Shown in pieces: positions 1 to 8,491 of a stretch of 64,000 nt of DNA (positions are counted from its first letter, which is position 1; each line of letters starts with the position of its first letter). Made by a program: the position numbers and the translations under genes. Where the stretch lies: contig NZ_OAOF01000001.1 of the NCBI RefSeq assembly GCF_900205965.1, positions 248,001 to 312,000 of the forward strand, in the 5' to 3' direction. This stretch comes from Lacrimispora amygdalina. Its GTDB lineage: Bacteria; Bacillota; Clostridia; Lachnospirales; Lachnospiraceae. The notes beneath the pieces are model-generated. The model saw nothing but the letters and a program-made list of their open reading frames with translations. It searched no databases and had not been told where the DNA came from.

Positions 1-159
1 ATTGATAATTATATCATAAATAGTCCCTCAGGTGTATAAAATTACCACGAAATCATCGTTATTTTTTTGTCGAATCTTGATTAAAACTATAGATTTTTTC
101 TCAATAACATGATAAAATATCAGTTACATTGCATAAGCAACATTGAAGGAGGTTATCAA

Positions 160-654
160 ATGACTTGTAAAAAACAAGGCGTCCAGTTTAACGGGACAAA
201 AGAGCAGGAAGCTGCTTTGAAAGAAGTGATTTCCCAGCTCAAAGATACAAAAGGATCCCTGATGTCTATCATGCAGAAGGCTCAGGAGATTTATGGTTAT
301 CTTCCAATTGAAGTCCAGACCATTATATCTGATGAAACGGGTATTCCCCTTGAAAAGATTTATGGTGTTGCCACTTTTTATGCCCAGTTTGCGCTTCAGC
401 CAAAGGGCAAATATCAGGTATCTGTCTGTCTTGGAACCGCATGCTACGTAAAAGGATCCGGAGACATTTTCCATAAAATTGAGGAAATACTTGGCATAAC
501 CAACGGAGAATGCACTCCGGATGGAAAGTTTTCCTTAGATTCCTGCCGCTGTGTAGGGGCCTGCGGTCTGGCTCCTGTCATGATGGTGAACGGAGAAGTT
601 TACGGAAGACTGACAGTTGATGATGTTCCAGGTATTTTAGCCAAATACGAATAA
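160..654 (+). CDS. hydC: NuoE-like [2Fe-2S] subunit of electron-bifurcating [FeFe] hydrogenase (HydC)
   Basis: This is the 24-kDa (NuoE) type subunit of a trimeric NADH- and ferredoxin-linked [FeFe] hydrogenase; it carries one [2Fe-2S] cluster on a thioredoxin-like fold in the cytoplasm. The 164-residue product has the family's four ligands as C-x4-C (C90, C95) and C-x3-C (C131, C135), after a helical N-terminal region with the typical GYLP and ATFYAQF segments. I chose ATG 160 because AAGGAGG sits just upstream; an in-frame ATG at 109 has no ribosome site and would add 17 unlikely residues. It is the first gene of a five-gene plus-strand operon ending with HydA at 5190, with only short spacers. 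The role is taken from family knowledge plus gene order; the symbol follows the Thermotoga/Acetobacterium naming. Confidence 0.9.
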   Translation: MTCKKQGVQFNGTKEQEAALKEVISQLKDTKGSLMSIMQKAQEIYGYLPIEVQTIISDETGIPLEKIYGVATFYAQFALQPKGKYQVSVCLGTACYVKGSGDIFHKIEEILGITNGECTPDGKFSLDSCRCVGACGLAPVMMVNGEVYGRLTVDDVPGILAKYE

Positions 655-666
655 TTCCATACGCTT

Positions 667-1224
667 ATGATGACAGAGATTTCTTTAAATATTTTGGATG
701 TGGCAGAGAACTCCACACGGGCAGGTGCCAGCCTTGTTACCATTCTTGTTTCTGTGAATACTTTAACAGATAAACTGACCGTCACACTTACCGATGACGG
801 CTGCGGAATGACAAAAGAACAGCTGGAACATGTAACAGATCCTTTTTTTACCACCCGTACGACCAGAAAGGTCGGCCTTGGTATTCCGTTTTTTAAATAT
901 GCAGCGGAATCCACCGGGGGAAGTTTCTCCATCGAATCAGAACCGGGAAATGGAACGAAGACAACTGCTGTTTTCGGACTCTCCCATATAGACCGAATGC
1001 CCTTAGGTGATATGAACAGCACGATTCAGACACTGATCACCTGCCATCCGGATACAGATTTTCTCTATATCTATCGTTATAACGAAGCGTCCTTTGAGCT
1101 GGATACAAGACTCTTTCGGGAGATTCTTGGTGAGATCCCATTTGACTCGCCGGAGGTAGCCGCTTACATAAGGGAATATTTATTTGAAAACAAATTGGAA
1201 ACTGATGGAGGCGCGGTCATTTAG
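667..1224 (+). CDS. Stand-alone HATPase_c (histidine-kinase-like ATP-binding) protein in the hydrogenase operon
   Basis: The 185-residue product is a GHKL-type ATP-binding domain without any HisKA, sensor or membrane segment. Visible motifs are an N-box (ENSTRAGA, residues 14-21), a G1 box (DDGCGM, 43-48) and a G2-like segment (VGLGI, about 69-73), followed by a GNGT segment typical of the last beta strand. The remaining 75 residues match nothing I know. It starts 12 nt after the NuoE-like gene, with two adjacent ATG codons and only a weak ribosome site, suggesting translational coupling. Proteins with this shape can be anti-sigma-like kinases or lone sensor kinases. Since a SpoIIE/PP2C phosphatase lies in the facing sensory-hydrogenase operon, a kinase/phosphatase pairing is conceivable but is inference. 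Confidence 0.75.
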   Translation: MMTEISLNILDVAENSTRAGASLVTILVSVNTLTDKLTVTLTDDGCGMTKEQLEHVTDPFFTTRTTRKVGLGIPFFKYAAESTGGSFSIESEPGNGTKTTAVFGLSHIDRMPLGDMNSTIQTLITCHPDTDFLYIYRYNEASFELDTRLFREILGEIPFDSPEVAAYIREYLFENKLETDGGAVI

Positions 1225-1248
1225 ACCCGTCAGAATTGGAGGATAAAC

Positions 1249-1626
1249 ATGAAGACTCTTGAAGAATTAAAAGCAATTCGCGAGAAGATGCAGAGTCAGG
1301 TCAGCATGCGCGGAGAGGACCATGCCCGTACCCGTATTTTAGTTGGTATGGCCACATGCGGAATTGCAAGCGGAGCAAGACCTGTTCTTAATAAATTGTC
1401 AGATCTGGTTCAGGAGAACCATATGACAGACCGTTTTACTGTTACACAGACAGGCTGTATCGGTTTATGCCAGTATGAGCCGATCGTTGAAGTTTTAGAG
1501 CCAGGTAAAGAAAAAGTAACTTACATCAAGATGACAGCGGAGAAGGCAGAGGAAGTTTACAAAGAGCATCTTCTGGGCGGACACGTTGTTCAAAACTACA
1601 CATTATCATCTGCTGATATTAAATAA
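1249..1626 (+). CDS. Small thioredoxin-fold ferredoxin-like protein of the hydrogenase operon
   Basis: This 125-residue protein resembles the N-terminal [2Fe-2S] thioredoxin-like domain of NuoF/HydB subunits. It has an N-terminal helical stretch, then ATCGIASGARP around C37, and TGCIGLCQYEP with C70 and C74. Only three of the usual four cysteine ligands are evident: nothing replaces the second Cys after C37, unlike the first domain of the next gene (C9, C14, C46, C50). It may bind an atypical cluster or be a structural subunit. Translation begins at ATG 1249 after TTGGAGG. It lies between the HATPase gene and the NuoF-like gene, 13 nt before the latter, so it is probably an accessory subunit of the same complex. 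Confidence 0.8.
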   Translation: MKTLEELKAIREKMQSQVSMRGEDHARTRILVGMATCGIASGARPVLNKLSDLVQENHMTDRFTVTQTGCIGLCQYEPIVEVLEPGKEKVTYIKMTAEKAEEVYKEHLLGGHVVQNYTLSSADIK

Positions 1627-1639
1627 AGGAGGATTCAGG

Positions 1640-3427
1640 ATGTATCGTTCACACGTATTGGTTTGCGGCGGCACCGGATGTACTTCCTCCGGAAGCCAGC
1701 AGATTATGGTTAAATTAAGAGACGAATTAGGAAAGCAGGGTCTTTCCGAAGAAGTATCAGTTGTACAGACCGGCTGTCACGGTCTTTGTGCTCTGGGCCC
1801 CATTATGATTATTTACCCGGATGCCACTTTTTATGCAATGGTAAAAGAAGAAGATATTCCGGAAATTGTCAGCGAACACTTATTAAAGGGACGTCCGGTA
1901 GAACGCCTTCTTTACGATGAGACTGTAACCCCGTCAGGAATCAAAGCATTAAGTGATACCGATTTCTACAAGAAGCAGCACAGAATCGCTTTAAGAAACT
2001 GCGGTGTTATTAATCCTGAAGAAATCGAAGAATACATCGGTACCGGCGGATATCAGGCACTTGGCAAGGTTCTTACCGAGATGACTCCTGATGAAGTAAT
2101 CCAGGTTCTTTTAGACAGCGGATTAAGAGGCCGCGGCGGCGCTGGTTTCCCAACTGGTATGAAGTGGAAGCTGGCAAGGCAGAATGATGCTGATCAGAAG
2201 TACGTATGCTGTAACGCAGATGAAGGTGATCCAGGTGCATTCATGGACCGTTCCGTATTAGAGGGAGATCCTCATGCATTGCTGGAAGCCATGACCATCG
2301 CAGGTTATGCCATCGGCGCATCCCAGGGCTTTATCTACGTCCGTGCTGAGTATCCCATCGCTGTTGACCGTCTTAAAATCGCCATTGAACAGGCCAGAGA
2401 GATGGAACTTTTAGGCGATGATATCTTTGGAACAGGTTTTTCCTTTAACATTGATCTCCGACTGGGTGCAGGCGCATTCGTATGCGGCGAGGAAACCGCA
2501 CTGATGGTATCCATCGAAGGAAACCGCGGCGAGCCAAGACCAAGACCTCCGTTCCCGGCTCAGAAAGGTCTGTTTGGTAAACCAACCATCTTAAACAATG
2601 TTGAAACTTATGCAAATATTCCTCAGATCATCTTAAACGGCCCGGAATGGTTTGCTTCCATGGGTACAGAGAAATCCAAGGGAACTAAAGTATTTGCTTT
2701 AGGCGGTAAAATCCACAACACCGGACTGGTAGAAGTTCCTATGGGTACCACTCTGCGAGAAATTATTGAGGAAATCGGCGGCGGTATTCCTAACGGAAAG
2801 AAATTTAAAGCTGCCCAGACCGGCGGACCTTCCGGCGGATGTATTCCTACTGAGCACTATGATATCCCCATCGATTACGACAACCTTCTGGCAATCGGTT
2901 CCATGATGGGATCCGGCGGATTAATTGTAATGGATGAAACTGACTGTATGGTTGATATCGCTAAATTCTTCTTAGAGTTTACAGTTGAGGAATCCTGCGG
3001 TAAGTGTACACCATGCCGTATCGGTACCAAACGTATGCTTGAAATACTTGAAAAAATAACAAATGGTCAGGCAAAACCGGAAGATTTAGATCGTCTTGAA
3101 GAACTGTGCTATTACGTTAAGGCCAATTCCGCATGCGGACTTGGACAGACAGCTCCAAACCCGGTACTTTCCACATTAAAGTACTTCCGTGATGAGTACA
3201 ATGCCCACATTTACGAGAAAAAATGTCCGGCCGGTGTATGTAAGGCACTTCTTTCCTACTACATCGATGCTGACAAGTGTAAAGGCTGTACGCTTTGCGC
3301 AAGAAACTGTCCGGCTAACGCGATTACTGGCTCTGTAAAGAATCTGCATGTCATTGATCCTGAAAAATGTATCAAGTGCGGCGTTTGTATGGAGAAATGT
3401 AAATTCGGCGCTGTCTATAAGAAATAA
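1640..3427 (+). CDS. hydB: NuoF-like FMN/[4Fe-4S] NADH-binding subunit of bifurcating [FeFe] hydrogenase (HydB)
   Basis: The 595-residue protein is the NADH-oxidising, flavin-containing subunit where electron bifurcation is thought to occur in HydABC enzymes. Domains in order: an N-terminal [2Fe-2S] thioredoxin-like domain (C9, C14, C46, C50); the NuoF core with the FMN/NADH glycine-rich segment GRGGAGFPTG near residue 165; the [4Fe-4S] motif ESCGKCTPCRIGT near 450; and a C-terminal 2x[4Fe-4S] ferredoxin domain (CKGCTLCARNCP and CIKCGVCMEKC, about 545-590). This long layout is typical of bifurcating hydrogenases rather than complex I NuoF. ATG 1640 follows AAAGGAGG; an upstream in-frame ATG at 1586 lies inside the previous gene and lacks a site. 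HydA begins 17 nt downstream. Confidence 0.95.
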   Translation: MYRSHVLVCGGTGCTSSGSQQIMVKLRDELGKQGLSEEVSVVQTGCHGLCALGPIMIIYPDATFYAMVKEEDIPEIVSEHLLKGRPVERLLYDETVTPSGIKALSDTDFYKKQHRIALRNCGVINPEEIEEYIGTGGYQALGKVLTEMTPDEVIQVLLDSGLRGRGGAGFPTGMKWKLARQNDADQKYVCCNADEGDPGAFMDRSVLEGDPHALLEAMTIAGYAIGASQGFIYVRAEYPIAVDRLKIAIEQAREMELLGDDIFGTGFSFNIDLRLGAGAFVCGEETALMVSIEGNRGEPRPRPPFPAQKGLFGKPTILNNVETYANIPQIILNGPEWFASMGTEKSKGTKVFALGGKIHNTGLVEVPMGTTLREIIEEIGGGIPNGKKFKAAQTGGPSGGCIPTEHYDIPIDYDNLLAIGSMMGSGGLIVMDETDCMVDIAKFFLEFTVEESCGKCTPCRIGTKRMLEILEKITNGQAKPEDLDRLEELCYYVKANSACGLGQTAPNPVLSTLKYFRDEYNAHIYEKKCPAGVCKALLSYYIDADKCKGCTLCARNCPANAITGSVKNLHVIDPEKCIKCGVCMEKCKFGAVYKK

Positions 3428-3444
3428 TGGAGGGAGATTGTATC

Positions 3445-5190
3445 ATGGAGAATATTACTATAAAAATCAATGGCATGGACGTAACCGCTCCGGCAGGCTC
3501 CACCATTCTGGAAGCTGCCAGATTTGCCCATGTTGAGATACCGACTTTATGCTTTTTAAAAGATACCAATGAAATCGCAGCCTGCCGTATCTGTACCGTT
3601 GAGATCAACGGAGGCAGACTTGCCGCTTCCTGCGTTTACCCCATCAATCCGGGCATGGAAGTAAAAACCAATACCCCAAGCCTTCGGGAATACAGAAAGA
3701 AGACACTTCAGCTGATTCTTTCCAACCATGACCGTTCCTGCTTATCCTGTGTCCGCAGCGGAAACTGTGAGCTGCAGACCTTATGTAAGGAACTGGGTGT
3801 GGATGCAGATGACTATTTCGACGGCGACAAGACTCCTTCCGTTTTGGACGAGAGCGCTGCTCATATGGTCAGAGACAACAGCAAGTGTATTCTTTGCCGC
3901 CGCTGCAGTGCAGTCTGCGAAAAAGTACAGGGAATCGGTGTAATCGGACCAAATGAGCGTGGTTTTGCTACCTTTATCGGCTCTGCTTTTGATATGGGAC
4001 TTGGAGAAACCAGCTGTGTTTCCTGCGGACAGTGTATCGCAGTCTGCCCAACAGGCGCTCTCTATGAAAAAACCAGCATTGATGAAGTAGCTGCTGCCAT
4101 TGCAGATCCTGCAAAGCATGTTATCGTTCAGACAGCTCCTTCTGTACGCGCTGCGCTGGGTGAAGAATTTGACTATCCGATTGGAACCAATGTAGAAGGC
4201 AAGATGGCTGCTGCTCTCAGAAGACTGGGCTTTGATAAAGTATTCGATACCAACTTCAGTGCTGACTTAACCATTATGGAAGAGGCTCATGAGTTCATCG
4301 GGCGTGTTCAGAACGGCGGCGTTCTTCCTATGATTACTTCCTGCTCTCCAGGCTGGGTAAAATACTGTGAACACTACTTCCCGGATATGACAGAGAATTT
4401 ATCTTCCTGTAAATCCCCGCAGCAGATGTTCGGCGCTATTGCCAAATCCTACTATGCAGAGAAGATGGGCTTAAAGCCTGAGGATATCGTATCCGTCAGC
4501 ATCATGCCCTGTACAGCAAAGAAGTTCGAAATCGGAAGAGATGATCAGGATGCCAACGGTGTTGCTGATGTAGACTATTCCTTAACTACCAGAGAATTAG
4601 CCAAAATGATCAAACAGGCTGGTATCCGTTTTAACAATCTTCCTGACGAAGAGTTTGATGCTCCTCTTGGAATCTATTCCGGTGCAGGTGTAATCTTCGG
4701 CGCAACCGGCGGTGTTATGGAAGCGGCCCTTCGTACTGCAGTGGAAACCTTAACAGGGGAAGAATTAAAGAAGCTGGAATTCAGTGATGTACGCGGAACT
4801 GCAGGCATCAAGGAAGCTACCTATCGCGTAGGCGATATGGATGTAAAAGTTGCCGTAGCCTCCGGTCTTGGCAATGCAAGAGAGCTTTTAAACAAGGTTA
4901 AATCCGGTGAAGCAGATTATCACTTTATCGAAATTATGGGTTGTCCAGGCGGCTGTGTAAACGGCGGCGGTCAGCCTCAGCAGCCAGGATACGTACGCAA
5001 TACCACAGATATCCGCACTCTGCGTGCGAAAGTTCTCTACGATACAGATGCAGCGTTATCCATCCGTAAATCCCACGAGAACCCTGCCATCAAGGAACTT
5101 TATGATACATTCCTTGGCAAACCTGGAAGTGAAAAGGCACATCACCTTCTTCATACCAGCTATGTAAAAAGATCAATTAACGATAATTAA
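3445..5190 (+). CDS. hydA: Catalytic [FeFe] hydrogenase subunit HydA (group A, NuoG-like N-terminus)
   Basis: This is the H-cluster subunit, which makes H2 from protons using electrons from NADH and reduced ferredoxin, or the reverse. The 581 residues contain an N-terminal [2Fe-2S] domain, a His-Cys3 type [4Fe-4S] site (HDRSCLSC..GNC), two [4Fe-4S] motifs (CILCRRCSAVC, CVSCGQCIAVCP), then the H-cluster motifs TSCSPGW near 297, MPCTAKK near 353 and GCPGGCVNGGG near 500, and a C-terminal small-subunit domain. Third-motif sequence is MGCPGG rather than the commoner MACPGG. ATG 3445 is preferred over in-frame ATG 3427 because GGAGGGA lies between them and would serve 3445. The gene ends the operon and is followed by a strong intrinsic terminator. 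Confidence 0.95.
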   Translation: MENITIKINGMDVTAPAGSTILEAARFAHVEIPTLCFLKDTNEIAACRICTVEINGGRLAASCVYPINPGMEVKTNTPSLREYRKKTLQLILSNHDRSCLSCVRSGNCELQTLCKELGVDADDYFDGDKTPSVLDESAAHMVRDNSKCILCRRCSAVCEKVQGIGVIGPNERGFATFIGSAFDMGLGETSCVSCGQCIAVCPTGALYEKTSIDEVAAAIADPAKHVIVQTAPSVRAALGEEFDYPIGTNVEGKMAAALRRLGFDKVFDTNFSADLTIMEEAHEFIGRVQNGGVLPMITSCSPGWVKYCEHYFPDMTENLSSCKSPQQMFGAIAKSYYAEKMGLKPEDIVSVSIMPCTAKKFEIGRDDQDANGVADVDYSLTTRELAKMIKQAGIRFNNLPDEEFDAPLGIYSGAGVIFGATGGVMEAALRTAVETLTGEELKKLEFSDVRGTAGIKEATYRVGDMDVKVAVASGLGNARELLNKVKSGEADYHFIEIMGCPGGCVNGGGQPQQPGYVRNTTDIRTLRAKVLYDTDAALSIRKSHENPAIKELYDTFLGKPGSEKAHHLLHTSYVKRSINDN

Positions 5191-5196
5191 TTTTTT

Positions 5197-5230
5197 ACCT
5201 CCTTCTGCCAGATCAGAAGGAGGTTTTTTA
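5197..5230 (+). terminator. Intrinsic terminator of the hydrogenase operon
   Basis: A perfect 11-bp stem (ACCTCCTTCTG with CAGAAGGAGGT) closes a six-base loop and is followed by TTTTTT, seven bases after the HydA stop codon. Confidence 0.92.
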
Positions 5231-5307
5231 TTAAATTAACCGGAAATTATCCGGAAAATGCATGGATCCTTAAAAAACCTCCATACTATGACTGGAGGTG
5301 ATGAGAC

Positions 5308-5481
5308 ATGAGCCCAAAAGAATTAAATTATATTGAAGATGCTCTCGGACATGAAAAATTCTTAAAAACCCAGTGCCAGGATGCTATCCAGAATTTACAG
5401 GATCCTGAGTTAAAAGCCTGTGTACAGCAGTTACAGCAAAAGCACCAGCAAATTTTTGATAACTTTTATAACTTAGTGTAA
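5308..5481 (+). CDS. Small CotF-associated hypothetical protein
   Basis: A 57-residue protein starts at ATG 5308 after GGAGGTGATGAGAC and ends at TAA 5481. It is helical and charged, beginning MSPKELNYIEDAL and rich in Gln toward the end (VQQLQQKHQQ). It lies 12 nt before a CotF-type coat protein gene and has its own good ribosome site, so the two form a pair. Small partners of this kind beside cotF-like genes are common in Clostridia and are usually annotated as hypothetical or spore coat proteins. I infer a spore-related role from position only. Confidence 0.75.
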   Translation: MSPKELNYIEDALGHEKFLKTQCQDAIQNLQDPELKACVQQLQQKHQQIFDNFYNLV

Positions 5482-5493
5482 GGAGGAAGTACG

Positions 5494-5739
5494 ATGGACG
5501 ATAAGTGTATTATGGAAAACTTACTCAATACCACAAAGGGTGCCTGTGATTTGTACCTGCACGGAACTCTTGAATCCCCAACCATGAATGTACACCAGGC
5601 ATTTGACAATGCGTTAAATGATACTTTGTGCATGCAGGATGATATCTATAAAAGGATGTCCTCCAAGGGCTGGTATACCACCGATCAGGCAGAGCAGCAA
5701 AAAATTTCCAAAGTCAAAAATCAGTTTGCAGGGATGTAA
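5494..5739 (+). CDS. CotF-family spore coat protein
   Basis: The 81-residue product resembles the Coat F family: an N-terminal segment (ENLLNTTKGACDLYLHGTLES) that is characteristic of clostridial CotF-like proteins, a middle stretch resembling a ferritin-like helix (NVHQAFDNALNDTL), and the family's C-terminal segment with MSSKGWYT. It starts at ATG 5494 behind AAGGAGGAAG and follows the 57-residue gene by 12 nt. Proteins of this family sit in the spore coat or the mother cell; precise function is unknown. Presence supports a spore-forming host. Confidence 0.8.
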   Translation: MDDKCIMENLLNTTKGACDLYLHGTLESPTMNVHQAFDNALNDTLCMQDDIYKRMSSKGWYTTDQAEQQKISKVKNQFAGM

Positions 5740-5751
5740 GTTTACCTTTCA

Positions 5752-5795
5752 AAAAAGCGCCCTATGCCGGTTCAGCCGGCTAGGACGCTTTTTAG
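5752..5795. terminator. Bidirectional intrinsic terminator
   Basis: The sequence has AAAAAGCG and CGCTTTTT arms with an inner GCCGG/CCGGC stem. T-rich runs on both sides let it serve the coat gene on the plus strand and the group B-like hydrogenase gene on the minus strand. Confidence 0.85.
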
Positions 5796-5800
5796 TTATT

Positions 5801-7255
5801 CTATTGGTTCCTGTGCATCTTAACAGCCTCCAGGCCAAGACTTTTTATATTATCGTGGACCATTCTGCCATCTGCCTGTCCAATTAGTAAATCTCTGGCT
5901 TTTTTCGCTTCTCCTTCACTTCTATGCTTGCTGGGACCGCCGACACAGCCGCCCATACAGGCCATTCCCTCAACAAAATCTGCAGGCAGCTTTCCAACCT
6001 TTAAAAGCATCAGCGCTTTCTTGCATTCCGCAGCCCCATTACATTTCATAACCTGGATATCTGCATTTTCACCCGATTCTTTCAGACATTCCAGAACAGC
6101 AGCCGTAACTCCGCCTCCGTTGCCAAAACGCTTTCCATATACTGAACCTGCCTGATATGTATTCTCCTCCGGCTCCAGTTCTACCCCCTTTACCACCATC
6201 ATGGCATGAGCCTCTCCAAGAGTCAGTACATAATCTGCATTTCCCTTAACATTTAAATCCAGAGCTTCGCTTTTCTTTGCGATACAGGGACCGATAAAAA
6301 CAGCAATCGTTTCCGGATCATCTGCCTTCAACATTCGTGAAACTGCACACATCGGAGACACTGTCGTAGACATATTCTCAAGAAGCATAGGATAATGCTG
6401 TTTAATCATATTAACAAATGCCGGACAGCAGGAGGTCGTCATTTTCTTTCCTTCCTTATATGCCTCTGACCATTCTTTCGCTTCTGCTGCAGCGGTTAAG
6501 TCACCGCCCAGCGCTACCTCTACCATATCCTCAAAACCGATTTTTTTAAGTGCCGTTCTCCAGCTGGCCATGGTGATATCAGGACCATACTGTCCTTCTA
6601 TAGCAGGTGCAACCATAGCAACCACCTTTTTTCCAGCCTTAATCAGGTTAATTACATCAACCATAAAAGTTTTGGACCCAATTGCGCCAAATGGACAGCT
6701 GTGTATGCATGCTCCGCACTGAATGCATTTGCTTTCATCTATCACAACAATACCATCATCATCCATAGTAATTGCATCCACAGGACAGCTCCTTTTACAG
6801 GGACGGGTTAAGTCTGCAATAGCATTATATGGACATGCCTGAGAGCATTTTCCGCACTCCTTACATTTGTCAGGATTGATGTGGGCCCTGTCATGTCCCA
6901 TACTAATGGCTCCAAAATTACAGGAATTCTGACAGGCCTTACCCATGCATAGCTGGCAGTTATCCGTTACTACATATCTGGCTATGGGACAGCCCTCACA
7001 GGCAGAATTAATTACCTGAACTACATTTTTTGTATCTCTGCCGCTGGGGCAGAACCCCTCTGCCAGCCGGACCCTCTCTCTGATGATTTCCCTCTCCCTG
7101 TAAATACAGCACCGAAACTGCGCCTTAGGGCCAGGAATTATGTGATAAGGAATCTCATCCCGTTTCTGTTCCAGTATGCCCTCCCAGGCAAGTTTCGCCA
7201 CTTCATTTAAAACCTGATGCTTGATGCGAAGTAAGGTTGCATCATTTGTTACCAT
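5801..7255 (-). CDS. Monomeric group B-like [FeFe] hydrogenase
   Basis: A 484-residue [FeFe] hydrogenase-like protein without the NuoG-type N-terminus. After a roughly 90-residue N-terminal domain it has several Cys clusters (CEGCPIARY, CQLCMGKACQNSC, CKECGKCSQACP, CKRSCPV, CIQCGACIHSCP), then H-cluster motifs TSCCPAF near residue 270, GPCIAKKSE and MACMGGCVGG. The CC in the first motif and PCIAKK in the second fit group B enzymes, whose physiological role is poorly known, possibly ferredoxin-dependent H2 turnover. ATG 7255 has AGGAGGAACG upstream; the longer form starting at 7279 has no site. It is the last gene of the four-gene sensory-hydrogenase operon. Confidence 0.85.
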   Translation of the reverse strand: MVTNDATLLRIKHQVLNEVAKLAWEGILEQKRDEIPYHIIPGPKAQFRCCIYREREIIRERVRLAEGFCPSGRDTKNVVQVINSACEGCPIARYVVTDNCQLCMGKACQNSCNFGAISMGHDRAHINPDKCKECGKCSQACPYNAIADLTRPCKRSCPVDAITMDDDGIVVIDESKCIQCGACIHSCPFGAIGSKTFMVDVINLIKAGKKVVAMVAPAIEGQYGPDITMASWRTALKKIGFEDMVEVALGGDLTAAAEAKEWSEAYKEGKKMTTSCCPAFVNMIKQHYPMLLENMSTTVSPMCAVSRMLKADDPETIAVFIGPCIAKKSEALDLNVKGNADYVLTLGEAHAMMVVKGVELEPEENTYQAGSVYGKRFGNGGGVTAAVLECLKESGENADIQVMKCNGAAECKKALMLLKVGKLPADFVEGMACMGGCVGGPSKHRSEGEAKKARDLLIGQADGRMVHDNIKSLGLEAVKMHRNQ

Positions 7256-7306
7256 ATCGTTCCTCCTTGAAGCTTCCACTCATTGTGGATGTGTGAATAA
7301 TCTCTA

Positions 7307-8491
7307 TTAATAATAAGTAACTGTAACCGTCTTCCCAATCTCTTCTGCCGCATGTTTCAGCTGCTCCACAAGATTCTGGCGGATTCCCAGATCAAAGGGC
7401 AGCCCCGGATTCTGGTATGCGCTGTTAATCGCCTTCCCTACATACAGCTTTAATTCTGTACAGTCCTCAATAATCATCTTTGCTACCATGGAGGCACCGT
7501 TTGGTTTATCCAGTTCGAGAAAAAATTCCTCCGTGACTGATTCATTCTTTACATAGCGCTTTAAAAGCTTTAATACCCGGTTCAGCGTCAATACCCCTTC
7601 TGTTACCAGTTCGATGCCGTCAATATAAGCCACAGGCGGCAGATCCGGATCAGAATAATCAAGTGATACCTTCAGCTTCCTGTCGGTGGTCCTGGACACA
7701 ATATTGGCGCTGGTTCCTCCGCAGATAATCCGTTTTGTCATATCATCTCCGCTCAGGAAATCCCTGACCATGCCAGCGTCGTCATCCGGATCCTCGGGCG
7801 GACCAGTCATTAAATGAACTGGTTTGCTGTCGATAATCCGCATGACAGCAACTGTAGTATCATCTCCCGGCCGGTACTGGTATAGTTCATCACAGGCCCG
7901 GCATAATGAATTGGCAAGACGGACCGCAGATACGGTCAGACGGTACTGTTTCACCGCATAAGAAGCAACATCATCCCAAAGCCAGCCAAAGTTCAAAAGC
8001 TGCCCCACGCCTGCATGAATGGTCCCGTCACTGAGAAGGATAAGAGCATCTCCTTTTTTCACACGAAACCGGTATTCATTAATTTTCTTATCCCGAATGA
8101 CACGCATACTCCGGGGAATGGAAACCAGACTCCCCTCCCGGATAAAAATACAGCCCGGGTTATCAAACTCCACAAGATAAGCATCTCCATTGTGAAATAC
8201 CTGGAGAATACTGAAGGTTGAATATGCAACCTGTCTGACCTGACAGACCGGCAGCGTCTCCACAATGGTTTCCACACATTCTTCCAGCGTAGCGCCGTTT
8301 AAAAACATGGTCCCCAGTATCTTGGAAGTCATTGTAGCCAGTATGTTTGCCTTTACTCCGCTTCCCATACCGTCTGCCAGAATCATAATGTTGGAATCTT
8401 CCGTATGGAGCAGCTCCACCTTATCCCCGCACAGCACTTCATTAAATTTATTTAAACTTTTATAAGCAACGTCAACGGTGACTCCCATCAT
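7307..8491 (-). CDS. SpoIIE/PP2C-type serine phosphatase linked to sensory hydrogenase
   Basis: The 394-residue protein has a PP2C-type phosphatase domain in residues 1-225: ILADGMGSG carries the metal-binding Asp, LLSDGT follows near 155, and PGDDTTVAVM gives the last metal-binding Asp. A further 160-residue C-terminal domain is not recognised. Its start overlaps the stop of the sensory hydrogenase by four bases (ATGA), so the two are translationally coupled. PP2C phosphatases next to PAS-containing [FeFe] hydrogenases are a known arrangement, and are thought to carry the signal from the hydrogenase. Likely targets are phosphoproteins controlled by a GHKL kinase, perhaps the one at 667-1224; that link is inference. 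Confidence 0.85.
   Translation of the reverse strand: MMGVTVDVAYKSLNKFNEVLCGDKVELLHTEDSNIMILADGMGSGVKANILATMTSKILGTMFLNGATLEECVETIVETLPVCQVRQVAYSTFSILQVFHNGDAYLVEFDNPGCIFIREGSLVSIPRSMRVIRDKKINEYRFRVKKGDALILLSDGTIHAGVGQLLNFGWLWDDVASYAVKQYRLTVSAVRLANSLCRACDELYQYRPGDDTTVAVMRIIDSKPVHLMTGPPEDPDDDAGMVRDFLSGDDMTKRIICGGTSANIVSRTTDRKLKVSLDYSDPDLPPVAYIDGIELVTEGVLTLNRVLKLLKRYVKNESVTEEFFLELDKPNGASMVAKMIIEDCTELKLYVGKAINSAYQNPGLPFDLGIRQNLVEQLKHAAEEIGKTVTVTYY

Noticed and set aside
1..159. Possible end of a preceding gene or a regulator site upstream of hydC
   Set aside because: Only AT-rich sequence with no clear operator or full promoter; the upstream gene lies outside the window.
3117..3302. Minus-strand open frame within hydB
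   Set aside because: It is a shadow of the real NuoF-like gene, without a ribosome site or sensible composition.
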